64,000 bases of DNA from a virus. The notes below the pieces were generated by a model. It made no database searches, was not told the DNA's origin, and saw only the letters and a program-made list of their open reading frames with translations. Positions 38,493 through 47,845 of this stretch are shown piece after piece (the first letter of the stretch is position 1; each line of letters starts with the position of its first letter). The translations under genes and the position numbers were made by a program. The DNA is taken from positions 20,862 through 84,861 of the IMG/VR virus record IMGVR_UViG_3300033153_005382. The stretch is one strand, 5' to 3'.

Positions 38493-38962
38493 AGTCGCTG
38501 CGGACATCCCATCAATCCGTTCTTCAGCCTCTTCTTACATGGTATCTTGACCATGACCCGAAACCTATTACACATCCCCTCCGGCTGGAACAAACAAAGA
38601 TCTTCCTTTTGATTATAACTCAAGCATTGACGACATAACCTAATTGCAAACCTACGGTCTTCCCTATTATAGACCTCAATATTTTCCCTCTTCCCGCATC
38701 CCTGCGAACGTTTTGTCTTCGACTGTTTCGTCGAGCGTTTCGTTGACTTATCCTTAACAACAGATCCTCCCTTACGTTCTACTGTCATTGATATAGGCTG
38801 TGTCGGTCCCCTTCCCTGCTCGTACAAAACACGAAACCGAACATCGTCTACTACCATCTGACAGAAGTGCGGGAACATCTTACAATCAAAACGAGCACAA
38901 TGGTAAGATCGTCCTCCTCCAAACATTAGACTACATGGACAATCAGGCATCGACACACTCAT
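38486..38962 (-). CDS. Cys-rich hypothetical protein
   Basis: The product has CPCSLMFGGGRSYHCARFDCKMFPHFC at the N terminus and LCRQCLSYNQKEDLCLFQPEGMC near the C terminus, with a lysine- and serine-rich linker between. The Cys spacing suggests two small metal-binding units. The start could be one of three Met codons. It bridges the tail genes and the sugar cassette. Confidence 0.6.
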   Translation of the reverse strand: MSVSMPDCPCSLMFGGGRSYHCARFDCKMFPHFCQMVVDDVRFRVLYEQGRGPTQPISMTVERKGGSVVKDKSTKRSTKQSKTKRSQGCGKRENIEVYNREDRRFAIRLCRQCLSYNQKEDLCLFQPEGMCNRFRVMVKIPCKKRLKNGLMGCPQRLW

Positions 38963-40046
38963 GGCTTCCAAGTTCAGTGATTATGATGTAAAACGAACCC
39001 GCCACCTCGTCATCGCAACAATCGCATCCGACTGATGGATCAGCCCCCTCATAACCACTCAAAGGAAACCTCACCACCAACGGACTGCACGAAGTTACTT
39101 CCTGTTCCTCATAACAATACCCAATACAATAATCTGGCTCCCCGACGCATCCACCACCCGGATCTAACAAATTCGTCAACGTAAACTGTTTTCCTTCTTC
39201 ATGGGGATAGGAACAGCAATCGGACCACTCGCACTTAAACGTCCACGCAGCATCAGAACAAAACAATCCTTGATCTGACTTCCAAACACGGTCGCTGTGA
39301 TCGTAATACAAACAAAAAGTAGCTCCGTCTAAATTAGCCTCACATCCTCCAAACGCATAGACCGTGGCAAGCAATGTCTGTGCTATGCAATAATCCTTCC
39401 CGTTCTCCTCACACATACATTGCTGAGTACAACACTGCACTGGAGGCTCACCGGGAACTCGCTCGCCATAGAAATTTTCGAGCGTGAACGTTTCGAACTC
39501 TACCTTCTGTGCTCCCCCATTACCTACCCCCGCTTTCCTTCCTGTCGAAAATAAAGTCGGATTACAGTAATACAGTATGCTGCCTGGTGGGCTTGGATTC
39601 GGCTTGAACGAAAAGCTTTCATTGTTGATACATATCGTCAATCCCGACTCATCTTCAAGCTGACTAATAACTTCTTCATGGAGCAGACTGTTTGCTCCGC
39701 CCTCCCGCTTGTAAAATCTGATCGTCGTATTGCCTGCGTTCTGTTGTACCTCAACAAAATGGTAATTCTGCTCATCCACAGCATTGCAAATCAACCGTGG
39801 CATGTCGCCTACGTCCAACAACACATCAGCATTCACATGCTGCTCATTGTTTGCAGTTTGTATTGCAGTCAAAGCACACGCATTGGCAGTTCCACTCTCA
39901 TCGAGAGTCGTCCCAGAATAGGACCAAGTCCCAGACTCCTCAGTCCAATCAGAACTTAGATCGGGAGACGGGTCATCGTCAAACTCGTCCGTAAAAACTG
40001 CACACGTTCGACAACAACAACTGGAAGCTGTTCTCCGCCGACTCAT
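38943..40046 (-). CDS. Tail-associated protein with LamG-like N-terminal domain
   Basis: I chose ATG 40046, next to the previous stop. After a Cys cluster (SSCCCRTC), residues about 20-190 resemble a concanavalin/LamG-like beta sandwich (FTDEFDDDPSPDLSSDWTEESGTWSYSGTTL is a usual start). The C-terminal half is Cys-rich (CCTQQCMCEENGKDYC) with no known match. It lies at the end of the tail module and could be a receptor-binding or tip protein. Confidence 0.6.
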   Translation of the reverse strand: MSRRRTASSCCCRTCAVFTDEFDDDPSPDLSSDWTEESGTWSYSGTTLDESGTANACALTAIQTANNEQHVNADVLLDVGDMPRLICNAVDEQNYHFVEVQQNAGNTTIRFYKREGGANSLLHEEVISQLEDESGLTICINNESFSFKPNPSPPGSILYYCNPTLFSTGRKAGVGNGGAQKVEFETFTLENFYGERVPGEPPVQCCTQQCMCEENGKDYCIAQTLLATVYAFGGCEANLDGATFCLYYDHSDRVWKSDQGLFCSDAAWTFKCEWSDCCSYPHEEGKQFTLTNLLDPGGGCVGEPDYCIGYCYEEQEVTSCSPLVVRFPLSGYEGADPSVGCDCCDDEVAGSFYIIITELGSHECVDA

Positions 40047-40047
40047 T

Positions 40048-40737
40048 CTAACAAGCTCCCATTTCATCTCCACGGCAGCAGAGGTCGAATATCACTCCGA
40101 TTACACCGGGATCATTTTCAATCGGCATCATCTTACACATTCCAAACCCTCCAACGTTAGCCTCATGGCCTACCTCATTCCTGTCAGCAACGTATATATA
40201 GTTGTCACAATCGTAATCGTAACCTCCATCTCCGGACGGGTTCCAAACCTTAATGGCAGCTTTGACTTTATCCCCAGAGAACTGTTCGAGATTCTCCATC
40301 AACATAAACTCAACCGTCCCTTGCATTCCTACAATAGGTACGAAACAGTCCCTCTGTTCGTCCCAATACACAATGATCAGATTACCTACCTGGTATCCAG
40401 GCGGCGTCCTGTTGACTCCCCGTTCATCCATGATCCATTCCTTATCATCGTCCGTGATCCACTTCCCCTCACTATTTCGAAACCAACGTAACTTGATCTT
40501 GTACAAGCCGCTGGTAGCACTATCTCCTTCCGCAGCCGTAAGATCACTTACCACTGCTACCGATGTTAACCGATTGAACTCCCCTGCCGAAGACTCAAAC
40601 GATCCGCTATGGAAACCATCACTAAACGTTCCGGGTTTCTTTTGCTCGAACTTGTTGACATGGCGATACACTCTATCCATATCAACGGCTCTCAACGAGT
40701 CTCCCTTCTTCAATCCCTCGGGCAGATAGTCCTTCAT
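40048..40737 (-). CDS. Tail tip-module protein of unknown function
   Basis: The 229-residue product begins MKDYLPEGLKKGDSLRAVDMDRVYRHVNKFEQ and continues with beta-rich segments (YKIKLRWFRNSEGKWITDDDKEWI, VGNLIIVYWDEQRDCFVPIVG). The pattern matches other phage tip or baseplate proteins only in general character. Position between the tape measure side and LamG-like protein supports a structural role. Confidence 0.6.
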   Translation of the reverse strand: MKDYLPEGLKKGDSLRAVDMDRVYRHVNKFEQKKPGTFSDGFHSGSFESSAGEFNRLTSVAVVSDLTAAEGDSATSGLYKIKLRWFRNSEGKWITDDDKEWIMDERGVNRTPPGYQVGNLIIVYWDEQRDCFVPIVGMQGTVEFMLMENLEQFSGDKVKAAIKVWNPSGDGGYDYDCDNYIYVADRNEVGHEANVGGFGMCKMMPIENDPGVIGVIFDLCCRGDEMGAC

Positions 40738-40738
40738 G

Positions 40739-41701
40739 CTACGGTTCCCATATCTCTGTCAAATTGGTCTGGCTGTACATGTAATTGCCATCCACCAACA
40801 ACTTCCTGTAGCCGTAATCCGGTCGCCAAATATGCTGATGCGTCACCTCAACTCCTGCAGGTGACGTAAAATTCTTCTCCACAAACTTCATCTCTAGCCG
40901 AATCGGATTCTTCCCTGACCGTCCTCTCCGCCACGTAAACTCAGTCGAAGCAGTAAACGACATGAACAAGATCGTATCAACTGGGGCATCGTGAAACAAT
41001 GGCATGCTGCTATCATTTACCTTGCCCAGCTTTCCGCGTAACCTTCCCATTAACGTTCCATCCCAAAAATCAAATGGAATCCTCGGCCAACTGACGCTCC
41101 ACTCAACTGATGTCTCAATCTTCGTGTTCGGTATGCTTTTTTCGGTTACCTCATCAGACTCGCCCGTACAAATCATATCACCGACATCGTTTTCATTACA
41201 TTCATATGGTTCCGCATCATCGGGTAACTCCCACATAGCCTTTCCTGACAACGGACTTTTCAAGAACACACCCGTCGCAGATGAACTGACCGTCAAGAAC
41301 GTAAACGGATTATGCGGATCCTGTTCCTCGTCGTTCTCGGGTGTCGGTCCGTATGATACGACCATCTTCATGTATGGACAATACGTTCCTTCAGGCGCTT
41401 CCGGATCATGTCCAAACGGATCACATGGTAAGCTGTCATCAAAACTAACAAACCGTAGTCTATTAGGTACTAGAGTACCTAACCCCGGAATCACAGGCTG
41501 CTGAGGATAACGCAACGAACTTCCAAACACTACTGGTTCTGGAAACCCGAATACACACCAATCATACAAATCGGATGCCTGTATCAAATACTCTTCTGTG
41601 ATCCGTGCATCCTCATACCCTACCTCCCCTTCGCCGGCCTTCAGTATTCGATACTTCAATCCAGCGCTATTTTCCAAACGCCAACTTCCTGGATCTTCCA
41701 T
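40739..41701 (-). CDS. Distal tail-like structural protein
   Basis: The 320-residue beta-rich protein (for example IETSVEWSVSWPRIPFDFWDGTLMGRLRGKLG and HQHIWRPDYGYRKLLVDGNYMYSQTNL) follows the tape measure gene by 11 nt, where siphophages encode the distal tail protein. No specific motif identifies it; the call rests on position. Confidence 0.55.
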   Translation of the reverse strand: MEDPGSWRLENSAGLKYRILKAGEGEVGYEDARITEEYLIQASDLYDWCVFGFPEPVVFGSSLRYPQQPVIPGLGTLVPNRLRFVSFDDSLPCDPFGHDPEAPEGTYCPYMKMVVSYGPTPENDEEQDPHNPFTFLTVSSSATGVFLKSPLSGKAMWELPDDAEPYECNENDVGDMICTGESDEVTEKSIPNTKIETSVEWSVSWPRIPFDFWDGTLMGRLRGKLGKVNDSSMPLFHDAPVDTILFMSFTASTEFTWRRGRSGKNPIRLEMKFVEKNFTSPAGVEVTHQHIWRPDYGYRKLLVDGNYMYSQTNLTEIWEP

Positions 41702-41712
41702 TCGAACCTCCC

Positions 41713-43845
41713 CTAGCTTAATCTTGCAATGGGTTCTCTCAAATTGAACTTCTGAAGCTCCCCTCGAATCTCCTTCTGTACTTCTGTCTGATGCTTCAAC
41801 TCTTCGACAGTCTGTGCTGCTGGATCATCCTTCTTCAACATCAAATCCTGCACTTGCTGAGCAAACGTCAAAAACCCAACTTGGCCTGTTCCTATTCCTT
41901 CTTTTTGACCTGCTAATCTACGCAAATTACTAGTGTACGTTTTCTCGCTAATCTCCTTCCCTTCGTACATTTTCTTCAGCATATCGAATTCCTCCTTGAT
42001 ACGTTCCGCATCCGTCGTCCCTAATCTAACAAAACGTTGCTTGGCTAATTCCCACCTCTGTTCCTCTCTCCTCGCCTCCTCTACCTTCTTCTTAACCTCC
42101 TCCAACTTCCGTGCCCACTTCTCATACTCCTTCTCCATATCATAAGTCACACCAGCCTTTCTTCCGAACAATTCTACTGCCCTTCCTACATCATCATACC
42201 CATTCGCTAGGAAAAACACCTCCTGCTTCAATTCCGAAATCTCTGACTTGGCCTTGCCTATGGGCGTCCCTTCAAATGCCTTTGTCAGTGCCTCCCTCAA
42301 TTGCACACCTGTAATCTCACCATACGCACGCAGCGCAATTAACTGTCGTCTGTGATCACGAAAAGTCTCTTCCCACCCCTTCCTTGTAGCCTCCTTCTTC
42401 ATCATCTGCATTTCTTCTTCCGATCCAAACTGCTGCATCAACTGAAGACGGTTCAACTTAGCAATGGCCTTCCCTAAGGGCAACTTCTCAAACCCTTCGC
42501 CTCCTAATTCGATATCAGGTCCTTCCTCAAACAATCCCAACTCTGCATTCTTAACACCCCTAACCCAATTCTCCGTCTCCTTCTGAATCTCTTGGATTAC
42601 TTCGACCCATTCATGGAATACACTCTCCTTAATCCTTTCCAACTTCATCTCACCCATAGCCTGAGCCGCTTCCTTGGCTGCATCGGTCACACTCGCCAAT
42701 CCTTCCTTCACATCGTTAGTACCATCGGCCATCTCCGCAATTACTACTCTAGCATCCCTCACTTCTTCTACTGTATCTCCTAACAAACTATTCATTGCAT
42801 ACAACGATCCTGCTGCAGCTGCGATGCCTATAGCCATTTGTGCCCAACCTTTTGGTCCAGACAGAGCCAGAATTAGTGTCTGAATTGCTACAGTCGTTTT
42901 CCCTAATGCGTTATAAACTCCTACAGCTATTGACAGTATCTTCACTGCTGCCGCAGCAGACATCAACGCAATTCCATACTTCGCAACGTTCACTGCTAAA
43001 TTAACGAAGGTTGTAATCAACTCCTTATTCTCTCCTATCCACACTCGAACATTCTCAGCTATCCGAATAGCGTTAACTTCAAACCGTTTAGCTGCCGGCA
43101 TTAACATATCCCCAATCACCCTAGACGTAATACCCAACACGTCCTTGAACGTGCTCCACAACCCCAACAAACTCGTACTTTGCTTCTCCATCAAATTATG
43201 GAACCTGCCCCCTTCTTCCGACAATTCCCTAAATATATCCTTCAAATCCTCAAAGGACACTCTTCCAGTTGATATCATCTCCTGAGCAGCACTTGTCGTT
43301 ACGTCAAAATGATCTGCTATATCTTGCAACGACAAGATACCCCTTGTCGACAGTTGTCTGAAATCTTGAGTCAATAGCTTTCCTACGCCTCGCACCTGAT
43401 TGAACACTAACGCCAAAAACCCAAACGGTGTAGATGTTCCAGAAGCTGCATTGCCTAGCATTTCCATAGTCTCGATCAAATCCTTGCCACGCTCCCCGAA
43501 CTGAATCAATCCCCTAGCAGCCTGGAGAATTTCAGGCATTTCAAATGGAGTCAACGCGGCGAACTCGGTAAGATCGGCCAAGGTCTTCTTCGTCTCTTCT
43601 GCCGACCCTAACATCGTCTCAAACGCAATTTTCGTCTGCTCGAATTGACCTGCCTTCATCAAGGACGTAATCGTTCCAAAACTTCCGGCCACTACTGCTA
43701 ACGCAGCGCTTAACCGTCCGGATATCATCCCTTCCATCCTGCCCAAAAATTTTCCGGTCTGTCCTTCTACCTGATCAAAGTCACTCCGCAACTTAGATTG
43801 GTCAGCCTGTATGGCAATGAACGCTCTTGCTAATTCTAATCCGAT
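41713..43845 (-). CDS. Tail tape measure protein
   Basis: A long helical protein of about 700 residues with the tape measure signature near the start: SVAAGSFGTITSLMKAGQFEQTKIAFETMLGSAEETKKTLADLTEFAALTPFEMPEILQAARGL. Hydrophobic segments occur near residues 255-345, and a helical charged C-terminal half follows. The frame is open upstream of TTG 43791; AAGGAGG lies 6 nt before an in-frame AUC at 43843-43845, so the start may be non-standard. It follows the chaperone pair as expected. Confidence 0.92.
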   Translation of the reverse strand: MGLELARAFIAIQADQSKLRSDFDQVEGQTGKFLGRMEGMISGRLSAALAVVAGSFGTITSLMKAGQFEQTKIAFETMLGSAEETKKTLADLTEFAALTPFEMPEILQAARGLIQFGERGKDLIETMEMLGNAASGTSTPFGFLALVFNQVRGVGKLLTQDFRQLSTRGILSLQDIADHFDVTTSAAQEMISTGRVSFEDLKDIFRELSEEGGRFHNLMEKQSTSLLGLWSTFKDVLGITSRVIGDMLMPAAKRFEVNAIRIAENVRVWIGENKELITTFVNLAVNVAKYGIALMSAAAAVKILSIAVGVYNALGKTTVAIQTLILALSGPKGWAQMAIGIAAAAGSLYAMNSLLGDTVEEVRDARVVIAEMADGTNDVKEGLASVTDAAKEAAQAMGEMKLERIKESVFHEWVEVIQEIQKETENWVRGVKNAELGLFEEGPDIELGGEGFEKLPLGKAIAKLNRLQLMQQFGSEEEMQMMKKEATRKGWEETFRDHRRQLIALRAYGEITGVQLREALTKAFEGTPIGKAKSEISELKQEVFFLANGYDDVGRAVELFGRKAGVTYDMEKEYEKWARKLEEVKKKVEEARREEQRWELAKQRFVRLGTTDAERIKEEFDMLKKMYEGKEISEKTYTSNLRRLAGQKEGIGTGQVGFLTFAQQVQDLMLKKDDPAAQTVEELKHQTEVQKEIRGELQKFNLREPIARLS

Positions 43846-44258
43846 GACACACCTCCTTCCGAATACTTACTCGAAGGACGTTTCGTTTTTCCTTCTCTGA
43901 TCAATCTAGCCAAAGACTTTCCTTTCGTCTTCAACTCAATCGAACTTCCGTCCCTTGCTCGTCCCTTAACTGACCCATCCTCACCAACTTTCACAACACC
44001 TCCTACTCCTTCTGATCGCACAGTAACGGTCCTTTTTCCAACATCCTCTTTCAGTAACTCCATCTCACATAATCTATGGTGTACCTGATCCTGCGTCATC
44101 TCCCCTACCTCCTCATAACTGTATCCTCCTCCCCCATTCCACGGATTCTCGGTTAAGATCCGAATATGATACGCAGTGACACTGCTTAACAGCCCGCTAG
44201 GTCTTTCTAACTCCTCATCCGTGACATTCCTGACCTCAGCGGGCTTTACCCATTTCCC
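43836..44258 (-). CDS. Tail assembly chaperone, frameshift extension (T part)
   Basis: This frame is open from upstream of the gpG-like stop and has no good start codon before ATG 44099. A -1 slip on GGGAAAT (44252-44258) joins it to the upstream gene, giving a fusion of about 347 residues (209 from frame 0 plus 138). The extension reads WVKPAEVRNVTDEELERPSGLLSSVTAYHIRILTENPW and ends KYSEGGVSSD. It is the equivalent of lambda gpT. Confidence 0.8.
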   Translation of the reverse strand, partial: GKWVKPAEVRNVTDEELERPSGLLSSVTAYHIRILTENPWNGGGGYSYEEVGEMTQDQVHHRLCEMELLKEDVGKRTVTVRSEGVGGVVKVGEDGSVKGRARDGSSIELKTKGKSLARLIREGKTKRPSSKYSEGGVSSD

Positions 44259-44878
44259 ATCTGAACAGCCGTCAACTTCTCGACTATCCTACTTGCCTCA
44301 ATCAGCTTGGGGTAATCCCACTCACACACATCCTCATAGCTCAACTTGTTCTTCCCGCTCCCTTCCAATGCAAGATAAACAAACCTCGCCATTCCCTCTG
44401 CTGAAGCAGTCACCCACCACTGATCATATCTAACACTTCCTCTCCTAGGAACAGTCCCACTGAGCTTCTTTACCTCCTGCGGTCCTATTATCTTAGTATC
44501 CAATGCCATGGACAAAATCGCCCTAGCCGAAAACTCCTGTTCCGGTCTCAGATCAAATTCTGATTCTATCCAATCCAACAACTTGGGCGTCACTGGAATC
44601 GACGACGCATCGTACACATGTTTTCGAGGCAACGAGGATACGTCCCAACTTGCCACCTCCTCCATTTTCGCTTGCAGTACCTTTGCGCTATCCTGACCGT
44701 TGACCAGCTTCAAGCTGTCTGCAAAGCTCTCAATGTACTGCCTCTTGTACGCCCGAAGAGCTTCACGCTCTAACTCACAGAGATGTCTGACTACGATTGG
44801 CCGAAGCCTTACCTTCTTTTTTCCAACCTCTAAAACATCTCCAGCGCCTAATGCTCTCGCTTCCCTATCACTTCCCAT
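44246..44878 (-). CDS. Tail assembly chaperone (gpG-like)
   Basis: The 210-residue protein ends KLTAVQMGNG with TAA, one codon past the slippery heptamer. It lies between the tail tube and tape measure genes, the standard place of gpG. Motifs such as VRLRPIVVRHLCELEREALRAYKRQY and ARFVYLALEG fit a helical chaperone. It should bind the tape measure protein during tail assembly. Confidence 0.8.
   Translation of the reverse strand: MGSDREARALGAGDVLEVGKKKVRLRPIVVRHLCELEREALRAYKRQYIESFADSLKLVNGQDSAKVLQAKMEEVASWDVSSLPRKHVYDASSIPVTPKLLDWIESEFDLRPEQEFSARAILSMALDTKIIGPQEVKKLSGTVPRRGSVRYDQWWVTASAEGMARFVYLALEGSGKNKLSYEDVCEWDYPKLIEASRIVEKLTAVQMGNG
44252..44258 (-). promoter_or_regulatory. Programmed -1 frameshift site GGGAAAT
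   Basis: In frame 0 the codons are ATG GGA AAT GGG TAA. The heptamer G GGA AAT fits X-XXY-YYZ exactly, as in lambda (GGGAAAG), and lies one codon before the stop of the gpG-like gene. After a -1 slip translation continues in the open frame of the T part. Confidence 0.85.
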
Positions 44879-44905
44879 TGTTCTATTCTCCTTGAAAAAC
44901 GAAAA

Positions 44906-44946
44906 CCCTGACGGGAGTCGGGACTCGCTCCCGATCCCCGACAGGG
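44906..44946 (-). terminator. Terminator after the tail tube gene
   Basis: The stem CCCTG/CAGGG with an inner TCGGGA/TCCCGA pair is followed on the minus strand by TTTTCGTTTTTC. It would limit transcription from the abundant tail tube gene into the chaperone gene. Confidence 0.75.
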
Positions 44947-44978
44947 CCTGATCGAACTCTTCAACTGTTCCTACCTAA

Positions 44979-45383
44979 TTATGGACTCTGCCCCGGCCTA
45001 TAGTACTGTCCATCAGCACCCCAACTGGACGTCCACCCAATAACCTCCTCGGTATCGATATTAACGCTTACCTTGAAGTCCATACACAACGACCGAGGGA
45101 AATTCCAATTCAACGTGTCGTTCATTTCGAGAATCGATGCAGCGTTATCTCCCTCCTCAAACAGGTCCCAAACTTCGTCAGTCGTATCGTACGTCCCGGT
45201 CGTATCGAATGTCGCATCCTTACGACCGGCAGACCTATTCGTATAACCATTGCTATCAGAATCGCCCCACTCGTTGGTATTCGCCAACTTGGGATTCACG
45301 TCCCACGTCTGGAGGCGGGCGACGTACGTTCCATCGACGGTATGCTCACCGTCCCTTCCTGTTAAGGTACTTTCAGAAGACAT
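44979..45383 (-). CDS. Major tail tube protein-like
   Basis: I chose ATG 45383 (MSSESTLTGRDGEHTVDGTYVARLQTWDVNPKLANTNEWGDS). The pattern of a short beta-rich protein with ATFDTTGTYDTTDEVWDLFEEGD and MDFKVSVNIDTEEVIGWTSSWGADG fits phage tail tube proteins (134 residues). It precedes the chaperone genes and is followed by a terminator, as befits a highly expressed structural gene. Confidence 0.75.
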   Translation of the reverse strand: MSSESTLTGRDGEHTVDGTYVARLQTWDVNPKLANTNEWGDSDSNGYTNRSAGRKDATFDTTGTYDTTDEVWDLFEEGDNAASILEMNDTLNWNFPRSLCMDFKVSVNIDTEEVIGWTSSWGADGQYYRPGQSP

Positions 45384-45411
45384 AAACCTCACCTCCTATC
45401 TGTGCCAGTCG

Positions 45412-46161
45412 CTAAGCCGATTGGCTTGACAAACTACTGGAACTCTGACTACTAGACGATTCGGACGACAGGAACGAACTAGCAGAGCTCGTCGAGTAAC
45501 TGCTAGAACTTGTCGATACAGACGATTCAGAGGTACTCTGACTGCTCGAACTACTCAAACTGGAACTGCTCAAACTACTCGACTCACTAGAACTAGAACT
45601 CGATACCTCATCGTCATGTCGAGCCAATATGTAAAGCGAAGCAAGTACGGCAGCCCCGCTTGCCTTCAACGTGATCCGATGGGACGACGCACTTAGATCA
45701 AATCCCGACTCACTTGGAGCGCACTTGACCAATATCCCTTGTCCTGGTAATGCACTTCCATTTGCTACAGTATGGTTCCCTAGTATATTCGTCCCTTCGC
45801 TGGACGCAGCGATTATCTCAAGCCGTCCTGCACTTGTCACAACATTGTCATTCTGTATCCCGATAGCAACGATCTCTTCGTACAGAATTTCCTGTCCTAC
45901 CCCATCGTTACCGGCACCTGCTCCGATGTCAAACCCTTGGAAATCTCGCAAACTGATCGTAACCTGGCCACCGTTCGGTACCGAAATACTCGACACCTCG
46001 AATCCCCTATTGGCCTGATTCGCACTGGCACCTGACGTCAACGTTGGTCGATACTGCATGTCCGGATGACTGACCTTCGTCTCTGAGCCATCCGACAAGG
46101 TATTGACTAGTTCAGCCGTAATCCTTAGATTGATCTTCGGCTGTGATAAGCTTCTTGTCAT
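45412..46161 (-). CDS. Structural protein with Ser-rich C-terminal tail (tail module)
   Basis: Residues 1-185 are a beta-rich domain (MTRSLSQPKINLRITAELVNTLSDGSETKVSHPD, then VTISLRDFQGFDIGAGAG). From about residue 188 to the end the protein is over 75 percent Ser with scattered Glu, Gln, Leu and Thr. A second virion-module protein (51626-52246) has the same kind of tail. Such tails are candidate O-glycosylation sites. Position before the tail tube suggests a tail or decoration role. Confidence 0.65.
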   Translation of the reverse strand: MTRSLSQPKINLRITAELVNTLSDGSETKVSHPDMQYRPTLTSGASANQANRGFEVSSISVPNGGQVTISLRDFQGFDIGAGAGNDGVGQEILYEEIVAIGIQNDNVVTSAGRLEIIAASSEGTNILGNHTVANGSALPGQGILVKCAPSESGFDLSASSHRITLKASGAAVLASLYILARHDDEVSSSSSSESSSLSSSSLSSSSSQSTSESSVSTSSSSYSTSSASSFLSSESSSSQSSSSLSSQSA

Positions 46162-46171
46162 TATCCCACTC

Positions 46172-46657
46172 CTATACAGCTATTGGAACGTCAATGCGAA
46201 ACAAATACATGATCGTCCACTGGTATGTCTCACCTTCGGTCCACACACCATACTCATTCTGTAACTGAGTTACCAAATGATTGCCATGATCCAACGTCAG
46301 GTCTACTGGTACTCCCCCTGAATGTCCTCCAAAAACCTCCATAATGGCTCCGGCTAGTCCACCAGCTTTCTCCTTCACATTGCCTTCCTTCGTATGAACA
46401 TGGAACACTACCTCGATGTCTCTTATCTCCCGCTTCTTTCCGATCTTCGTACTACTGTGCCTCTGTACAACGTTATAGGTTGGCTCGTCCATTACAACGT
46501 ATGGCCAAGGCTGTCCATCGGGTGCTATCTGATCGTTCAACACAAAGTATGCATCTTCTGATGGATCGCTCCATTCTGCCCGAAACGTAGCATTCAACGA
46601 ACTTGCATCCCAAGCTCGATTGATCGCTTTACAAAAGTCTAACGTTCCTACAGCCAC
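46172..46657 (-). CDS. Tail completion/terminator-like protein
   Basis: The 161-residue protein reads FCKAINRAWDASSLNATFRAEWSDPSEDAYFVLNDQIAPDGQPWPYVVMDEP and DIEVVFHVHTKEGN, a pattern common in minor tail or tail terminator proteins encoded between head-tail joining and tail tube genes. The assignment rests on position and general pattern. Confidence 0.6.
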   Translation of the reverse strand: MAVGTLDFCKAINRAWDASSLNATFRAEWSDPSEDAYFVLNDQIAPDGQPWPYVVMDEPTYNVVQRHSSTKIGKKREIRDIEVVFHVHTKEGNVKEKAGGLAGAIMEVFGGHSGGVPVDLTLDHGNHLVTQLQNEYGVWTEGETYQWTIMYLFRIDVPIAV

Positions 46658-46676
46658 AACTATTCCTGTGCCTCTC

Positions 46677-47123
46677 TTACGATATTGGTCCTGTTAGAAT
46701 TCTCCTGACTGTTCGTTGATTCTCCCTCAACGTTCTGGTCAAAAATGACCGATTCATTCTAGTCTCTAATATTACACCATAATCTAATGGCGTTCCGATG
46801 TACCCAGTGACGCCGTCCTGGTCTTCCTTGATTACCTTGAACAGAGTCTTCATCAACTGAGTCGTATCAGCCCTCGGGTATTCGCCGGGTGATGATCTTT
46901 CCGTTACGACGATTCCTCCTCTCGCTCCTTGAACCTTGACAACTGGCACTGATACGTTCCTAATCATCTCCTGCAAAACCATGTCGGTGGCCAATGTTAC
47001 CCGTTGCCTCATGGTCATCTTGATCTTACTTGACACCTGATCTATGAACCACTCAATTCTTGCTTTGCGTGCTATGCTTCCTGATGATCTTCGTCTTCTT
47101 GCGGCAACAACAGGGGCCGGCAT
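46677..47123 (-). CDS. HK97 gp10-like head-tail joining protein
   Basis: The 148-residue basic protein has SSPGEYPRADTTQLMKTLFKVI and TGYIGTPLDYGVILETRMNRSFLTRTLRENQ, matching the gp10-like family pattern (YGxxLExG...RPFL...). It lies two genes after the capsid protein, where head-tail joining proteins are found. Confidence 0.75.
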   Translation of the reverse strand: MPAPVVAARRRRSSGSIARKARIEWFIDQVSSKIKMTMRQRVTLATDMVLQEMIRNVSVPVVKVQGARGGIVVTERSSPGEYPRADTTQLMKTLFKVIKEDQDGVTGYIGTPLDYGVILETRMNRSFLTRTLRENQRTVRRILTGPIS

Positions 47124-47125
47124 AA

Positions 47126-47722
47126 CTAATCTCCTAGGCTAGCTAGTTTCTCTGCCCATGGTTCTAAATCCTCCTCATACCGTGGTTGACGATAGCCTCC
47201 TATATTCGTCTGATTCAGCAGATACTTGCCTGGCAATTCGTCCACATCATCCATATCCGGTTTCCGTCCCTCGATGATCTTTGCCTCTCCTGCTTCGACA
47301 ATTAACGTCACCTCCCTGATAAGCGACTTCATTTCGTCCCACCCTAACTGTCCTTCCTTGCTTTCAACTCCTTTCAACGTACCATGGACGGAATAGCCCG
47401 CACTCTTGTTGATCGCTTTCCTGATCCGATCAAGTAACCTTTCATCATCCCTAAGCGGATCTACTACTATCCACTTCCGCTTGGCTGGGTTGATATGCAA
47501 CTGCATTCCGGGAATCCTGCCCGGCAGTCCATCAATAATCTTTGCAGATGCTGGGACAACAACGGACTCCCCTTCTTCCTTACTGAAGACCATCTTCGTT
47601 GGTTTCACGGCTGATCTGAGTCGTGTTCGTTCTAATCCTTGGATGATCAAATCCGAATTCCGAGGATGATCCGCTTCGATAGCAAATGGCTTTACGTCTA
47701 CTATAGGTTGACTCTCGCTCAT
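47126..47722 (-). CDS. Structural-module hypothetical protein after the capsid gene
   Basis: I chose ATG 47722 (MSESQPIVDVKPFAIEADHPRNSD), because the upstream frame runs through a hairpin. The 198-residue product contains RIPGMQLHINPAKRKWIVVDPLRDDERLLDRIRKAIN. No domain is recognised. Position suggests a head completion or decoration role. Confidence 0.65.
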   Translation of the reverse strand: MSESQPIVDVKPFAIEADHPRNSDLIIQGLERTRLRSAVKPTKMVFSKEEGESVVVPASAKIIDGLPGRIPGMQLHINPAKRKWIVVDPLRDDERLLDRIRKAINKSAGYSVHGTLKGVESKEGQLGWDEMKSLIREVTLIVEAGEAKIIEGRKPDMDDVDELPGKYLLNQTNIGGYRQPRYEEDLEPWAEKLASLGD

Positions 47723-47769
47723 AATATTCTGTTCTCCTACATGCTGTTCTCGAATTCTTGATAGACAGA

Positions 47770-47810
47770 CCCGCCACCGACCGGAGAACAGCGAGAGAAC
47801 CGGTGGCGGG
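47770..47810 (-). terminator. Hairpin after the major capsid gene
   Basis: CCCGCCACCG pairs with CGGTGGCGGG over 10 bp. The minus-strand tail is TCTGTCTATC, only moderately T-rich, so it may slow polymerase or protect the 3' end of the capsid message rather than stop all transcription. Confidence 0.6.
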
Positions 47811-47845
47811 CCTTTTCCGGGAGGGATCACCTCCTCCAACATGGA

